The notes beneath the pieces are model-generated. The model was not told where the DNA came from. It saw nothing but the letters and a program-made list of their open reading frames with translations, and did not search any database. DNA of 64,000 nt, taken from assembly GCA_020632875.1 (NCBI GenBank), contig JACKET010000010.1, positions 186,001 through 250,000 of the forward strand, in the 5' to 3' direction. Numbering within the stretch: position 1 is the first letter of the stretch; the number at the start of each line of letters is the position of its first letter. Made by a program: the position numbers and the translations under genes. Shown piece after piece: positions 48,202 to 57,081 of this stretch. The DNA is from Alphaproteobacteria bacterium. Its GTDB lineage: Bacteria; Myxococcota_A; UBA796; GCA-2862545.

Positions 48202-49958
48202 TGAAGCACATCACCCGCCTGGGAATCCTCGGCCTCACCGCCGGGCTGCTCACGAGCTGCAACCCCGCCCCCAGCCAGGCCGATCTCGACGGCACGCGCG
48301 GCGGGCGGCTCGACGTGTACTTCAACGAGCCGGGCACCCGCGCCGAGAACATGTGGCAGCCCGATGCGATCGACGTGATGGTCGACCTCATCGACAGCGC
48401 CGACGCGTCCATCGACTTCGCCGTCATGGGATTCACGCACCAGGGCGTGATCTCCGCGTTCCTCCGCGCCCACGACCGCGGCGTGAAGGTGCGGATGGTC
48501 GGCGACGCCGGGCACCTCTACAACACCGGCTACCAGCAGCTCATGGAACGCCACGTGCCCATGGTCACGGGCAACACGAACCACATCATGCACAACAAGT
48601 TCATGGTGGTCGACGACCGGTTCGTGTTCGGCAGCACCGCGAACTGGAGCAACACCGACCTCATCCACAACTCCAACAACTTCTTCATCATCGACCATCC
48701 GCTCGTGGCCGACGACTTCCAGGCCGAGTTCCAGCAGATGTTCGACGGCGCGTTCGGCCACACCAAGGTCGAGCTGTTCAACGGCCGCAGCTACGAGGTC
48801 GGCGACTCGCGGGTCGAGGTCTGGTTCAGCCCGAACGAAGACGCCCTCGGCCGCATCCTCGAGCTCATCGACGGCGCGAAGGAGTCCGTTCGCTTCACGA
48901 TCTTCGCCTTCACGAAAGACCAGGTCGGCAGCGCGTTCATCCGGCACATCGACCGCATGAAGGACGAGGGCAAGTTCACCTCCGACGTCGACCCGCTCGA
49001 CCCCGCCTACCGCGGCATCTCGGGCGTCATCGACCGCAGCCAGCTGCACTCGAACGGCCAGTACCACGAGGTGTTCCGCCTGCTCGGGGCCGACGCCGAC
49101 CTGCGGATGGACGGCAACGACAACAGCCAGCAGCCCGGCGACTACCAGGCGGGCGGCGGCCGTCTGCACAGCAAGACCATGATCATCGACGCCTACGGCG
49201 AGAACCCCGTCGTGATCTCGGGCTCGTTCAACTGGTCGAGCTCCGCCACCGTGTCGAACGACGAGTACATGCTCGTCATGCACGGGCCGCGCGTCGCCCA
49301 GGCCTACATGGAGTACTACAAGCACCTGTGGGACAACGGGAAACGCATGGGCGCCGACTGGATCGGTGAAGACGGCATCGAGCCCGGCGACATCGTGATC
49401 AACGAGATCCAGTGGTACGGCGTGAACGCGCTCGACATCGACGGCAACGACGAGTTCATCGAGCTGCGCAACACCACCGACCGCGACATCAAGCTCGACC
49501 TCTGGCAGGTCGCCAACCCCGACGACTTCGTGCTCGGCTTCCCGCCCGGCGCCATCATCCAGGCGAACAGCACCTACCTCGTGCTCGACCACCAGCTCGA
49601 GGCCTACGTCGATGGCGCGCCGCAAGACGAGTACACCGCCTACACGAACGGCGACCTCGTCGTGAACGCCTACAACGACAACCGCCAGGCCCGTCTGTAC
49701 ATCAAGGATGGCCAGATGGAGCTGTTCCTGAAAGACCCCGACAACCAGATCATGGACTACGCCGGCGACGGCGGGCCCGCGTTCGCCGGGGGCCCCTCGG
49801 GCAGCAAGGTCTACAGCATGGAGCGGCTCACCCCGCCCGGCGACGGCCGCGCCGAAACGAGCTGGAAGTCGTGCAGCCTCACCGAAGGTGGCGCGAACGT
49901 GAACGAGCCCTTCCGCAACACGATCATCGCGACCCCGGGCGAGCCCAACAGCCCCTGA
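48201..49958 (+). CDS. Phospholipase D-family lipoprotein with C-terminal lamin-tail domain
   Basis: The 585-residue product has a lipoprotein signal (GLLTSC, Cys20) and two intact HKD motifs: HNKFMVVDDRFVFGSTANWS (His131, Lys133, Asp138) and HSKTMIID followed by SGSFNWS (His323, Lys325, Asp330). The two-motif layout with GST/GSF-NWS endings is that of PLD-family nucleases and phosphodiesterases such as Nuc. From about 398 to the end a lamin-tail domain follows (IVINEIQWYG, DEFIELRNTTDRDIKLDLW, STYLVLDH). It should cleave phosphodiester bonds at the cell surface; nucleic acid is the likelier substrate given the domain partners, but phospholipid is possible. It ends the four-gene operon. Confidence 0.9.
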   Translation: MKHITRLGILGLTAGLLTSCNPAPSQADLDGTRGGRLDVYFNEPGTRAENMWQPDAIDVMVDLIDSADASIDFAVMGFTHQGVISAFLRAHDRGVKVRMVGDAGHLYNTGYQQLMERHVPMVTGNTNHIMHNKFMVVDDRFVFGSTANWSNTDLIHNSNNFFIIDHPLVADDFQAEFQQMFDGAFGHTKVELFNGRSYEVGDSRVEVWFSPNEDALGRILELIDGAKESVRFTIFAFTKDQVGSAFIRHIDRMKDEGKFTSDVDPLDPAYRGISGVIDRSQLHSNGQYHEVFRLLGADADLRMDGNDNSQQPGDYQAGGGRLHSKTMIIDAYGENPVVISGSFNWSSSATVSNDEYMLVMHGPRVAQAYMEYYKHLWDNGKRMGADWIGEDGIEPGDIVINEIQWYGVNALDIDGNDEFIELRNTTDRDIKLDLWQVANPDDFVLGFPPGAIIQANSTYLVLDHQLEAYVDGAPQDEYTAYTNGDLVVNAYNDNRQARLYIKDGQMELFLKDPDNQIMDYAGDGGPAFAGGPSGSKVYSMERLTPPGDGRAETSWKSCSLTEGGANVNEPFRNTIIATPGEPNSP

Positions 49959-49984
49959 GCGCTGAACGTCTCGACGTTCAGCGC
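49959..49984. terminator. Perfect hairpin between convergent operons
   Basis: GCGCTGAACGT (49959-49969) pairs perfectly with ACGTTCAGCGC (49974-49984) around CTCG. It begins right after the PLD gene stop, and its right arm covers the stop codon of the minus-strand gene (49978-49980). It can act in both directions. Confidence 0.75.
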
Positions 49985-51744
49985 CTGCGCGCGAGCCAGG
50001 CCCATCCCGCGAGCCCGTCTCGGGGAGCGACCTCGCAGTTGCACCCCGTCGACGAGCGGCGCCCTTCGTCGGTGTCGGTATCCGTGTCCGTATCGGTGTC
50101 GGGCGGATCGGTGTCTTCGAAGGACGTGCGGTCCTCGCCGTCGCAGTCCTGGTCGATCCCGTCGAGCACGACCTCTTCGGCGCCGGGGTGGATCGTGTCG
50201 GACGTGTCGTCACAGTCGGTCGCGTCGGCGACGATGCCGGGGACCTCGCCACAGGCCTCGACGGGCGCGTCGGGATCGCCGAAGCCGTCGCCGTCGTCGT
50301 CGGCGTAGAACGTGGACGTGGGGAGGCCGTCGTCGAAGGCCCCGTTGCAGTCGTTGTCGCGGCCGTCGCACACCTCGTCGGCGCCCGGGAACACCGCCGC
50401 GTCGCCGTCGTTGCAGTCGGGACCGCCCCCGCTGCCCCGCACGACCCCATCGCCATCGGCGTCGACGAGGGACGGCGCCTCGACGGAGGCCACGCCGATG
50501 GCGCCGGGCTGCGCACCCCACGGATCGGTGTTGGCGAACGACCCGTTCACGCCGCCGGTCACCACCCGGGGACAGGTCGGGGAGAGCGCCTCGACCACGG
50601 CATGCCCGCCGCCCCCTCCGCCGCCCGGCCCGTGCGCGACGCCCGGCGAGACCTGGCCGTCCGACACGTTGCCGCCGCGCCCGCCACCGGCATCGACCAC
50701 GCTGCACGCGAGCCCGTCGAGCACGCGGACCACGATGGTGCCGCCCGCCCCGCCGCCCGACGCGCCGTCGTCGATGTTGTTGATGCCCGCCCCGCCCGCC
50801 GCGCGGATCGTGCCCGACCCGGTGATGTCGCGCGCGCTCACCAGCACCAGGCCGCCCCCGGCGGCCCCGCGCGAGGCGTTCGGGTGGTCGTCGGCATCCG
50901 CGCCGCCGCCCCCGCCGCCGAACAGCGCATGGGACGTGTAGTCCGGCTGGGCCCAGCCCCCGCCGAATCCGCCCCGCTCGGCGAGCACGCCGAAGTCCGC
51001 GACGTTGCCGCCCCGCCCGCCGTAGCCGGCGTTCCCGCCGCCCCCGCCGCCCGCGTTGCCGCAGTTCGCACCGCCCGCGCCGGTCGTCAGGGTGCCGCGC
51101 CCGACCCCGCCGACCCCCGCGATGCCCTCGCCCTTGAACCCCGCTTCGTTGGGGTCGTCCGACAGCTCGGTGCAGACGCCCTGGTACACCGCGGACGCGT
51201 CGGGGTCGGCCCCGCGGAAGCCCCGCGCCGACGCGTCGATCGCGCCGTCGAGCTGCAGGTCGCCATCCACCATGAGCGCGACGATGCCGCCGATGGAGCC
51301 ATCCCATGGAGGCGCTTCGATCACGCCCGTCGCCTCGACGGTCAGCGCGGTGTACTCCGGCACCGCGACGACCTGCGCGCCCGGCCGATAGCCGTGCAGC
51401 AGCGGACGGTTCACGACGAGCGTGCCGGCCGTCTGCGTCAGCACCCGCGCGTACTCGTACTGACCCACCTGCATCTGCAGGTAGTCGACCGGCGGGGGCG
51501 GCTGGATGAACGTGGGCGTCGCCGTGCCGCCGGTGGTCTGGTGGAGGAGGACGAGCGTGCCCGGCGGGAAGGGCGTGCCGTCGGCGACGACGACCTCGCT
51601 CGCCCCGGCCGGACGGGTGCTCGTGACGGGTTGGTACGCGTTCGGCGCCTGGGTGTCGGACACCACGAGCGCGCCGGCTGCGCCGTTGCCGAAGCCGAAC
51701 ACATCGGGGCCCGCCAGCACGGGCGCGACGAAGATCATCCACAT
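49978..51744 (-). CDS. Secreted Gly-rich protein with MopE-type metal-binding repeats and C-terminal sorting tail
   Basis: The protein of about 588 residues has a short hydrophobic N-terminal signal and a beta-rich first part. A long central region of runs of Gly with Ala and Asn resembles the Gly-rich region of secreted autotransporter-like proteins. Toward the end come two MopE-type repeats (DCNDGDAAVFPGADEVCDG, DNDCNGAFDDG, then DCDDTSDTIHPGAEEV), which bind metal through Asp and Cys. A Thr-Asp stretch leads to GCNC, a short helix and LARRR, like MYXO-CTERM tails. It is probably surface-anchored or released. The start is uncertain: ATG 51744 is used, GTG 51759 and ATG 51738 are alternatives, none with a good ribosome site. 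Confidence 0.8.
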   Translation of the reverse strand: MWMIFVAPVLAGPDVFGFGNGAAGALVVSDTQAPNAYQPVTSTRPAGASEVVVADGTPFPPGTLVLLHQTTGGTATPTFIQPPPPVDYLQMQVGQYEYARVLTQTAGTLVVNRPLLHGYRPGAQVVAVPEYTALTVEATGVIEAPPWDGSIGGIVALMVDGDLQLDGAIDASARGFRGADPDASAVYQGVCTELSDDPNEAGFKGEGIAGVGGVGRGTLTTGAGGANCGNAGGGGGGNAGYGGRGGNVADFGVLAERGGFGGGWAQPDYTSHALFGGGGGGADADDHPNASRGAAGGGLVLVSARDITGSGTIRAAGGAGINNIDDGASGGGAGGTIVVRVLDGLACSVVDAGGGRGGNVSDGQVSPGVAHGPGGGGGGGHAVVEALSPTCPRVVTGGVNGSFANTDPWGAQPGAIGVASVEAPSLVDADGDGVVRGSGGGPDCNDGDAAVFPGADEVCDGRDNDCNGAFDDGLPTSTFYADDDGDGFGDPDAPVEACGEVPGIVADATDCDDTSDTIHPGAEEVVLDGIDQDCDGEDRTSFEDTDPPDTDTDTDTDTDEGRRSSTGCNCEVAPRDGLAGWAWLARRR

Positions 51745-51769
51745 GCGCCGAGGATACACCCGGCGCGCG

Positions 51770-52597
51770 CTACCCCGAGGGCTCGATGTAGCGGCGCACG
51801 ATCGTCAGGGCCTCTTCGGTGATCCCCGTGTCGGACTCGAACTGGACGACGAAGTCGACCTCGGTGTTCTCGGGGCCCGTCATCGTGCGGATGAAGTCCA
51901 TCAGCTCGAGCCCGCGCGTGTCGAGGCCATCGACCTCGACGATGAGGTCGCCCGGCTCGAGGCCCATCTCGGCGGCCGGGGTGCCCGGCATCACCGCGAG
52001 GACCCGCACGCCCTCGGCATCCGCCTTCACCGACACGCCGAGCCCGCCCGTGCGGGTGCTCGGCAGCTCGAGCTGGACGTAGCGCTCCTCGCCGTCGGGC
52101 ACGGCGGCCGACGCGGGCTCGGCCTGGGCCCACAGCGCGCCGTCGCGGCGGCCCGCGAACACCTGGCAGGTGCCGTCGATCACGACGTACTCGCGCCAGC
52201 CGCGCTGCTCGTGCTCGCAGCCCTGCAGCCACACGCGGGCCCCCTCGGCGGGACGGCCCTCTTCGTCGACCACGTCGACCACCAGGATGCCGCCCGACAC
52301 CCGCTCGGGCTCGCAGAGCTGGCAGGCGTCGGGGTCGATCATCCCGGAGCGGCACAGCTCGCAGACCTTCGCCTGCATCTCGTCGCCGAGCTCGCCGGAT
52401 GCCGCCTCGGCGAACAGCCCGTCGGAGTCGTCGCGCAAGGGCACTGCAGCGTTCGTGAAGCGCTCCATGACGCGCTTCTTCACGGCCTGCTTCGCGACCG
52501 GTGCGTCGACAGCGGGCGCTTCGGACGCAGGCCAGGCCCACCAGCCCAGCATGGCCAGTCCCGTGATCACCAGTGCCGACGTTGCACGGCGCCTCAC
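51770..52597 (-). CDS. Membrane-anchored PDZ-domain protein
   Basis: The 275-residue protein has one N-terminal hydrophobic anchor (about 8-24), a middle part with two CxxC-type pairs (CELCRSG and CQLCEPE) that could bind metal, and a beta-rich region like a carboxypeptidase-regulatory domain (VVDEEGRPAEGARVWLQGC). A C-terminal PDZ domain (about 185-270) carries GVRVLAVMPGTPAAEMGLEPGDLIVEVDG. No protease domain is fused. GTG 52597 is preferred since GGGGG lies 6 bases upstream; GTG 52603 is an alternative. PDZ domains bind protein C-termini, so it may be an adaptor for envelope quality control. Twenty-five bases separate it from the Gly-rich protein gene. Confidence 0.8.
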   Translation of the reverse strand: MRRRATSALVITGLAMLGWWAWPASEAPAVDAPVAKQAVKKRVMERFTNAAVPLRDDSDGLFAEAASGELGDEMQAKVCELCRSGMIDPDACQLCEPERVSGGILVVDVVDEEGRPAEGARVWLQGCEHEQRGWREYVVIDGTCQVFAGRRDGALWAQAEPASAAVPDGEERYVQLELPSTRTGGLGVSVKADAEGVRVLAVMPGTPAAEMGLEPGDLIVEVDGLDTRGLELMDFIRTMTGPENTEVDFVVQFESDTGITEEALTIVRRYIEPSG

Positions 52598-52696
52598 GAA
52601 CACCCCCGTGATCCAAGCATACAGGGCCGAACCCGACCCCGTCCCTGGACCGACAAGATGTGACGCGCCCGGTTCCCCCGGTGATACGTGCGGCCC

Positions 52697-54097
52697 ATGC
52701 GACCCATCACCGAGCCCGACGTGCTGGCCGGCTACCTCACCGACGCGTCCAACATCGCAGGCCGCGCAGACGGCCTGTTCCGCCCGACCACCACCGAAGA
52801 GGTCGCCGAGATCGTGCGCGAGGCCAACCGCACGAAGACCCCCCTCACGGTCACGGCGGGTCGCACGTCCACCACGGCCGCGGCGGTGCCCATGGGCGGC
52901 TGGCTGCTCTCCACCGAGCGGCTGAACGCCATCGAGCAGATCGGCCACTCCACGGCCACGGCGCAGGCTGGCGTGTTCCTGGGCGACTTCCAGGACGCGA
53001 TCGAGGCGACCGGCCGGTTCTACCCGCCCGACCCCACGTCCCGCCGCGACTGCACGCTCGGCGCCAGCATCGCGACCAACGCGAGCGGGGCACGCTCCTT
53101 CAAGTACGGCCCCACCCGCCCGTGGGTCGAGTCGCTCGAGGTCGTCCTCGCGAACGGTGAGATCGTGCACGCCGACCGCAACACGCCGATCCCGTGTCAC
53201 TGGCCCATCCCGCAGTGGGCCGAGCCCGAGGTGAAGACGGCGGCGGGCTACGTCCCCACGAAGCGCATGCTCGACGTCTTCATCGGCCAGGAGGGCACGC
53301 TCGGCATCCTCACGCGCGCCACCGTGCGCCTCACCGACCTGCCGGCCGAGGTGCTCGGATTCGTGGTGTTCTTCCCCACCCGCCAGGCGGCGCTGGCCTT
53401 CGTCGATCGCGCGCGGTCCGCACAGCGCGCCGACCCCGAGGGCGCGCTGTCGCCCCGGTGCCTCGAATACCTCGACCGGCACTGCCTGGATCTCGCCCGC
53501 GAGCGCGTGGGCGACGTGCCCGACGCCGCGGTCGCGGCCCTGTTCTGCGAGCAGGAGGTGTCCCTCGACGAAGAGACGCACCTCGCGGCCTGGTGGGAGG
53601 CCCTCGAGGCGTGCGGGGCGCTGGCCGACGACACCCTCATCACGACCGACGACGCGGGGCGCGAGAACCTGCACGCGTTCCGCCACGCCATCCCGGCCGG
53701 CATCAACGAGCAGGTCGTCCGCAACGGCATGCCGAAGGTCGGCACCGATCTCTCCGTGCCCGACGCCGCCCTGTCCACGATCATGGAGGCGTACGACCAC
53801 GCCCCCATCCGGCACGTGCTGTTCGGGCACATCGGCGACAACCACCTGCACCTGAACCTGCTGCCCACCACGCCCGACGAGCTGGCGCGCGCGAAGGCCT
53901 TCTACGACGAGCTCGCCGCGCAGGCCGTGGCGCTCGGCGGCAGCATCAGTGCCGAGCACGGCATCGGCAAGACGAAGCGCGACCACCTGCGCACGATGGT
54001 CGGCGACGGCGTGATCGAGCAATTCCGCCGCCTGAAATCCCACCTCGACCCGAACTGGATCCTCGGCCGCGGGAACGTGATCGAACCGCCGCTGTAA
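52697..54097 (+). CDS. FAD-linked oxidase of the glycolate oxidase/D-lactate dehydrogenase family
   Basis: The 466-residue protein has an N-terminal FAD-binding type 4 domain (PTTTEEVAEIVREA, GASIATNASGARSFKYG, GQEGTLGILTRATVRL) and the C-terminal FAD-oxidase domain with GHIGDNHLHLNLLP and SAEHGIGKTKRD. These are the family's substrate and metal motifs. It should oxidise a 2-hydroxy acid such as D-lactate or glycolate to the keto acid; the exact substrate cannot be told. ATG 52697 is used; GTG 52688 would add three residues. It faces the PDZ gene with about 100 bases between them, and the sigma gene follows after 31 bases. Confidence 0.92.
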   Translation: MRPITEPDVLAGYLTDASNIAGRADGLFRPTTTEEVAEIVREANRTKTPLTVTAGRTSTTAAAVPMGGWLLSTERLNAIEQIGHSTATAQAGVFLGDFQDAIEATGRFYPPDPTSRRDCTLGASIATNASGARSFKYGPTRPWVESLEVVLANGEIVHADRNTPIPCHWPIPQWAEPEVKTAAGYVPTKRMLDVFIGQEGTLGILTRATVRLTDLPAEVLGFVVFFPTRQAALAFVDRARSAQRADPEGALSPRCLEYLDRHCLDLARERVGDVPDAAVAALFCEQEVSLDEETHLAAWWEALEACGALADDTLITTDDAGRENLHAFRHAIPAGINEQVVRNGMPKVGTDLSVPDAALSTIMEAYDHAPIRHVLFGHIGDNHLHLNLLPTTPDELARAKAFYDELAAQAVALGGSISAEHGIGKTKRDHLRTMVGDGVIEQFRRLKSHLDPNWILGRGNVIEPPL

Positions 54098-54128
54098 GAT
54101 GCCCCCCGTTCCTTCGTTGGAGAGGCGA

Positions 54129-54725
54129 GTGAAGGCGGAGTCGCCTGAAACCCGAACCACCGACCTCGTCCCCCTCGAGGAGGAACGCGCTGTGATCGAA
54201 CGCCTCCAGGCCGGAGACCGGGCTGCCTTCGCCACCCTGTACGGGTGGTACGGCGACCTGATCTGGCGACAGGCCATCCTCCCCCGCCTCCCCATCCGGG
54301 AGCTCGCGGAGGACTGCCTGCGGGAGACGTTCCGCACCGCGCTCGAGAAGATCGCGTCGTTCCAGCACGACAACCGCTCGATCTTCTTCTGGCTGCGGCG
54401 CATCGCCGTGAACAAGGCGATCGACATCCACCGCCGGCACAAGCGCGACCACGACCTGCAAGAGGCCGTGATGTCCGAGCCGTCCGAGGTGATGCACGCC
54501 CAGCCGGCGCGGCCCGATCGCGGATTGGAGGTGGAAGACACGAAACGTCTCGTGGGCTTGTCTCTCGACAAGCTGAACGAACGCTACGCACAGGCACTGA
54601 GGCTGCGCCTCATCGAAGAGCGAACCCGGGAGGAGTGTGCCGAGATCCTCGGGGTGACCGTCGGGAACTTCGACGTCATCCTCCACCGCGCCACCAAGGC
54701 ATTCCGCAAGGTGTACCCGCCATGA
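54129..54725 (+). CDS. ECF-type RNA polymerase sigma factor (second pair)
   Basis: The 198-residue protein shows sigma region 2 (DRAAFATLYGWYGDLIWRQA, LAEDCLRETFRTALEKIASF, FFWLRRIAVNKAIDIHRR) and region 4 (LSLDKLNERYAQALRLRLIE, CAEILGVTVGNFDVILHRATKAFR). GTG 54129 is chosen because TTGGAGAGGCGA precedes it directly; ATG 54099 would be 10 residues longer but lacks such a site. Its stop overlaps the ATG of the next gene (ATGA). The pair repeats the layout of the sigma pair at 42289-43658, but the two sigma factors are clearly different in sequence. Confidence 0.9.
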   Translation: MKAESPETRTTDLVPLEEERAVIERLQAGDRAAFATLYGWYGDLIWRQAILPRLPIRELAEDCLRETFRTALEKIASFQHDNRSIFFWLRRIAVNKAIDIHRRHKRDHDLQEAVMSEPSEVMHAQPARPDRGLEVEDTKRLVGLSLDKLNERYAQALRLRLIEERTREECAEILGVTVGNFDVILHRATKAFRKVYPP

Positions 54726-56215
54726 ACGAGCAACAGCAGGCAGAGCTCCTCGCAGCCTGGCTCGAGGACCCGAAGGGGCCGCCGCCCGATGGGCTGGACG
54801 CGGACGTGGTGGAGTCGCTCGTCGCGCTCCGCCCCGAGCTCGCGCCGGCGCCGCGGGTGACGGTGGACGACATCCTCGCGGGCATCACCGAAGGGCCGCT
54901 CGCGGTGGCACCCGCCGCAGCGCCCATGCCCGTGGGCGCCTCCATCGGCGCCGCGCCGGAAGACGCGCCCGTGGCGGGCTCGTCGAAGCGTCGCCGCCCG
55001 TGGTGGATCGCGGCCGTGGGCATCGGGGGGTTCTCGAGCCTCGTGGCCGCCGCGGCCCTGCTGCTGGTCGTCGGCAGCGTCACGATGAACAGCGGCTCGC
55101 CCGTCGCCCGGCAGGAGGCCCCCGCCACGCGCGACGCCGACGGTGTGGCCGTCGTCGACACGGGTGCCGGCGCCGGCGAGGGCCGCGCGCGCCCCGCGAA
55201 GCCCCGTCCCTCGATGGCGTACCGCCCGAGCCCCGCGCCGCGGCCCGCTCCGGCGTCCGCCCCGCTCCCTGCCGAGCCCGAGGCCGAGCCCGATGCCGTG
55301 GCGCTCGGCGAGGACTTCGACGACTCGGTCGACATGCCGGCCGGCGCGAAAGACCTCGACCCCGACGCCGGACGCCTGCGCGAGCCCATCCCCGAGCTCG
55401 CGGCGAAGACCCCGACGCAGGAGCCGATGGAGGCGCCGCCGCGCCCCGAAGAGGCGAAGAAGGCCGAAGAGAGCGCCCGGATGACGGCCGATGTCGACGG
55501 GGGCGAAGGCCAGCGCGAAGACGCTCTCTCCGTGGGCGGCGTCGCGCAGTCGAGCCCCGCGAAGGGCGCCCCTGCGCCGAAGCCCGCGATGTCCCGGCCC
55601 GCTCCGTCGGCCCCGATGATGCGCCCCGACCCCACGCCCGCCGCGGCGCCCCCTCCGCCGCCGGTCGCCGCGCCCATCACGCCGTCCGACGACGCCTACG
55701 GGGCGGCCGAAGAAGACGCGCTCGCCGACGACGCGCCCATGTCGGTGGAGTCCTCGCGGTCCTACGAGTTCCGCCCCGGCCGCGACGCGCTCGAGAAGGA
55801 AGAGCGGCGCCAGAAGAAGAAGGACTCCGCAGGCGGCGGCGGGCGAAAGGCGAGCAGCGCACCCTCCGTCGACGCCGAAGGCGGCATGGCGATGGACGCC
55901 GAGCCCACCGCGACCGCGGCCGAGCCCGAGACGAAGGCGATGGTCCCCGCGGGCGTGCCGCTCGCGACCCAGGCCCGCCACGGCGTGTCCGGCACGCACA
56001 CGCCCGAGATCGACGAAGCCATCGCGCGGCTCGCGGCCGGCGACCCGGGTGGCGCGCTGGCGGTGGTCGAGACGGCGCTGGCCGCCAACCCCGGCAACAC
56101 GCTCGTCCGGCAGTACCTGCTCGTGCTGAAGGGCGACGCGCTCACCCGGCTCGGCGATGCTGCCGGGGCCCGCACGGCGTACCAGCAGGCCGTCGATCTC
56201 GCCGCGTCCCGCTGA
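54722..56215 (+). CDS. Single-TM Pro/Ala-rich protein with TPR-like end, probable anti-sigma partner
   Basis: The 497-residue protein has a cytoplasmic N-terminus (about 1-88) with basic KRRRPWW just before one TM helix (about 92-118). Some 270 low-complexity residues of Pro, Ala, Glu and Asp follow, and the last 70 residues form a TPR-like helical unit (DEAIARLAAGDPGGALAVVETALAANPG). The order sigma-then-membrane-protein with four-base overlap is the reason for the anti-sigma call; no zinc anti-sigma motif is visible. The long disordered periplasmic stretch may act as a tether for the end domain, which would sense envelope conditions. Confidence 0.72.
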   Translation: MNEQQQAELLAAWLEDPKGPPPDGLDADVVESLVALRPELAPAPRVTVDDILAGITEGPLAVAPAAAPMPVGASIGAAPEDAPVAGSSKRRRPWWIAAVGIGGFSSLVAAAALLLVVGSVTMNSGSPVARQEAPATRDADGVAVVDTGAGAGEGRARPAKPRPSMAYRPSPAPRPAPASAPLPAEPEAEPDAVALGEDFDDSVDMPAGAKDLDPDAGRLREPIPELAAKTPTQEPMEAPPRPEEAKKAEESARMTADVDGGEGQREDALSVGGVAQSSPAKGAPAPKPAMSRPAPSAPMMRPDPTPAAAPPPPPVAAPITPSDDAYGAAEEDALADDAPMSVESSRSYEFRPGRDALEKEERRQKKKDSAGGGGRKASSAPSVDAEGGMAMDAEPTATAAEPETKAMVPAGVPLATQARHGVSGTHTPEIDEAIARLAAGDPGGALAVVETALAANPGNTLVRQYLLVLKGDALTRLGDAAGARTAYQQAVDLAASR

Positions 56216-56241
56216 ACCACCCCTGCGTGGTATGCAGACGC

Positions 56242-57081
56242 ATGCCGTTCCCCCCGCGCATCGCGCGTGCGATCACGACCGCGCTCGGCGGCCGCTCGGT
56301 GCGTGAGCGCGCCGAGCGCCTGTACTACAGAGACGAAGGCCACGGATACGACCGGTTCGGCCTGCACCCCGACTTCGTGGCCCTCGGCGACGTGATCGGC
56401 AAGCCCGGGTACGAGTGGTACTTCCGGGTCGAGTCGCACGGCGCCGAGAACATCCCGAAGACGGGCCCCGGCATCCTCGCCGCGAACCACTCCGGCACGC
56501 TGCCCATGGATGGCGCGATGCTGTGGGTCGACGTGCTGCGCAACACCGATCCGCCGCGCTGCAGCCGTCCCCTCGCCGACTACTTCGTGCCGAGCCTGCC
56601 GTTCGTCTCGACGCTGTTCGCGCGCTGCGGCGTGGTCGGCGGCAGCCGCGGCAACGCGCAGGCCCTGCTCGAGGCCGGCGAGCTGCTGATGATCTTCCCC
56701 GAGGGCGTGCCGGGCATCGGCAAGCCGTTCGCGCAGCGCTACCAGCTCCAGCACTGGACGAAGGGCCACTGCGAGCTCGCCATCCGCCACCGCGCGCCCG
56801 TCATCCCGATCGGCATCGTCGGCGCCGAAGAGCAGATGCCGCAGATCGCCCGCATCCCGGTGAAGGGCCCGGTGCCGTACATCCCGATCCCGGCCACGCT
56901 CGTGCCCCTGCCCACGAAGTACCACATCCACTACGGCGAGCCGATCCCGCTGCACGAAGAGTTCTCGCCCGACGACGCCGACGATCCCGAGATCGTCCGC
57001 AACGCCGCCGCGCGCGTGAAGGCCGCGGTCCAGGCGCTCCTCGAACGCGGTCTCTCCGAACGAAAGGGGATCTTCCGTTGA
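56242..57081 (+). CDS. 1-acyl-sn-glycerol-3-phosphate acyltransferase-family protein
   Basis: The 279-residue PlsC-type protein has motif I NHSGTLPMD (NHx4-5D type), motif III in LLMIFPEGVPGIGKPF, and motif IV PVIPIGIVGAEE. It should transfer an acyl chain to a lysophospholipid or related acceptor at the inner membrane. The N-terminal 60 residues have no TM helix. The start is ATG 56242. Its stop overlaps the TTG start of the epimerase-like gene (TTGA), so the two enzymes are probably coupled and may work on the same lipid. Confidence 0.9.
   Translation: MPFPPRIARAITTALGGRSVRERAERLYYRDEGHGYDRFGLHPDFVALGDVIGKPGYEWYFRVESHGAENIPKTGPGILAANHSGTLPMDGAMLWVDVLRNTDPPRCSRPLADYFVPSLPFVSTLFARCGVVGGSRGNAQALLEAGELLMIFPEGVPGIGKPFAQRYQLQHWTKGHCELAIRHRAPVIPIGIVGAEEQMPQIARIPVKGPVPYIPIPATLVPLPTKYHIHYGEPIPLHEEFSPDDADDPEIVRNAAARVKAAVQALLERGLSERKGIFR

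Noticed and set aside
48201..49958. PLD protein considered as cardiolipin synthase
   Set aside because: It lacks the N-terminal double TM anchor, has a lipobox and carries a lamin-tail domain, which points to a surface phosphodiesterase.
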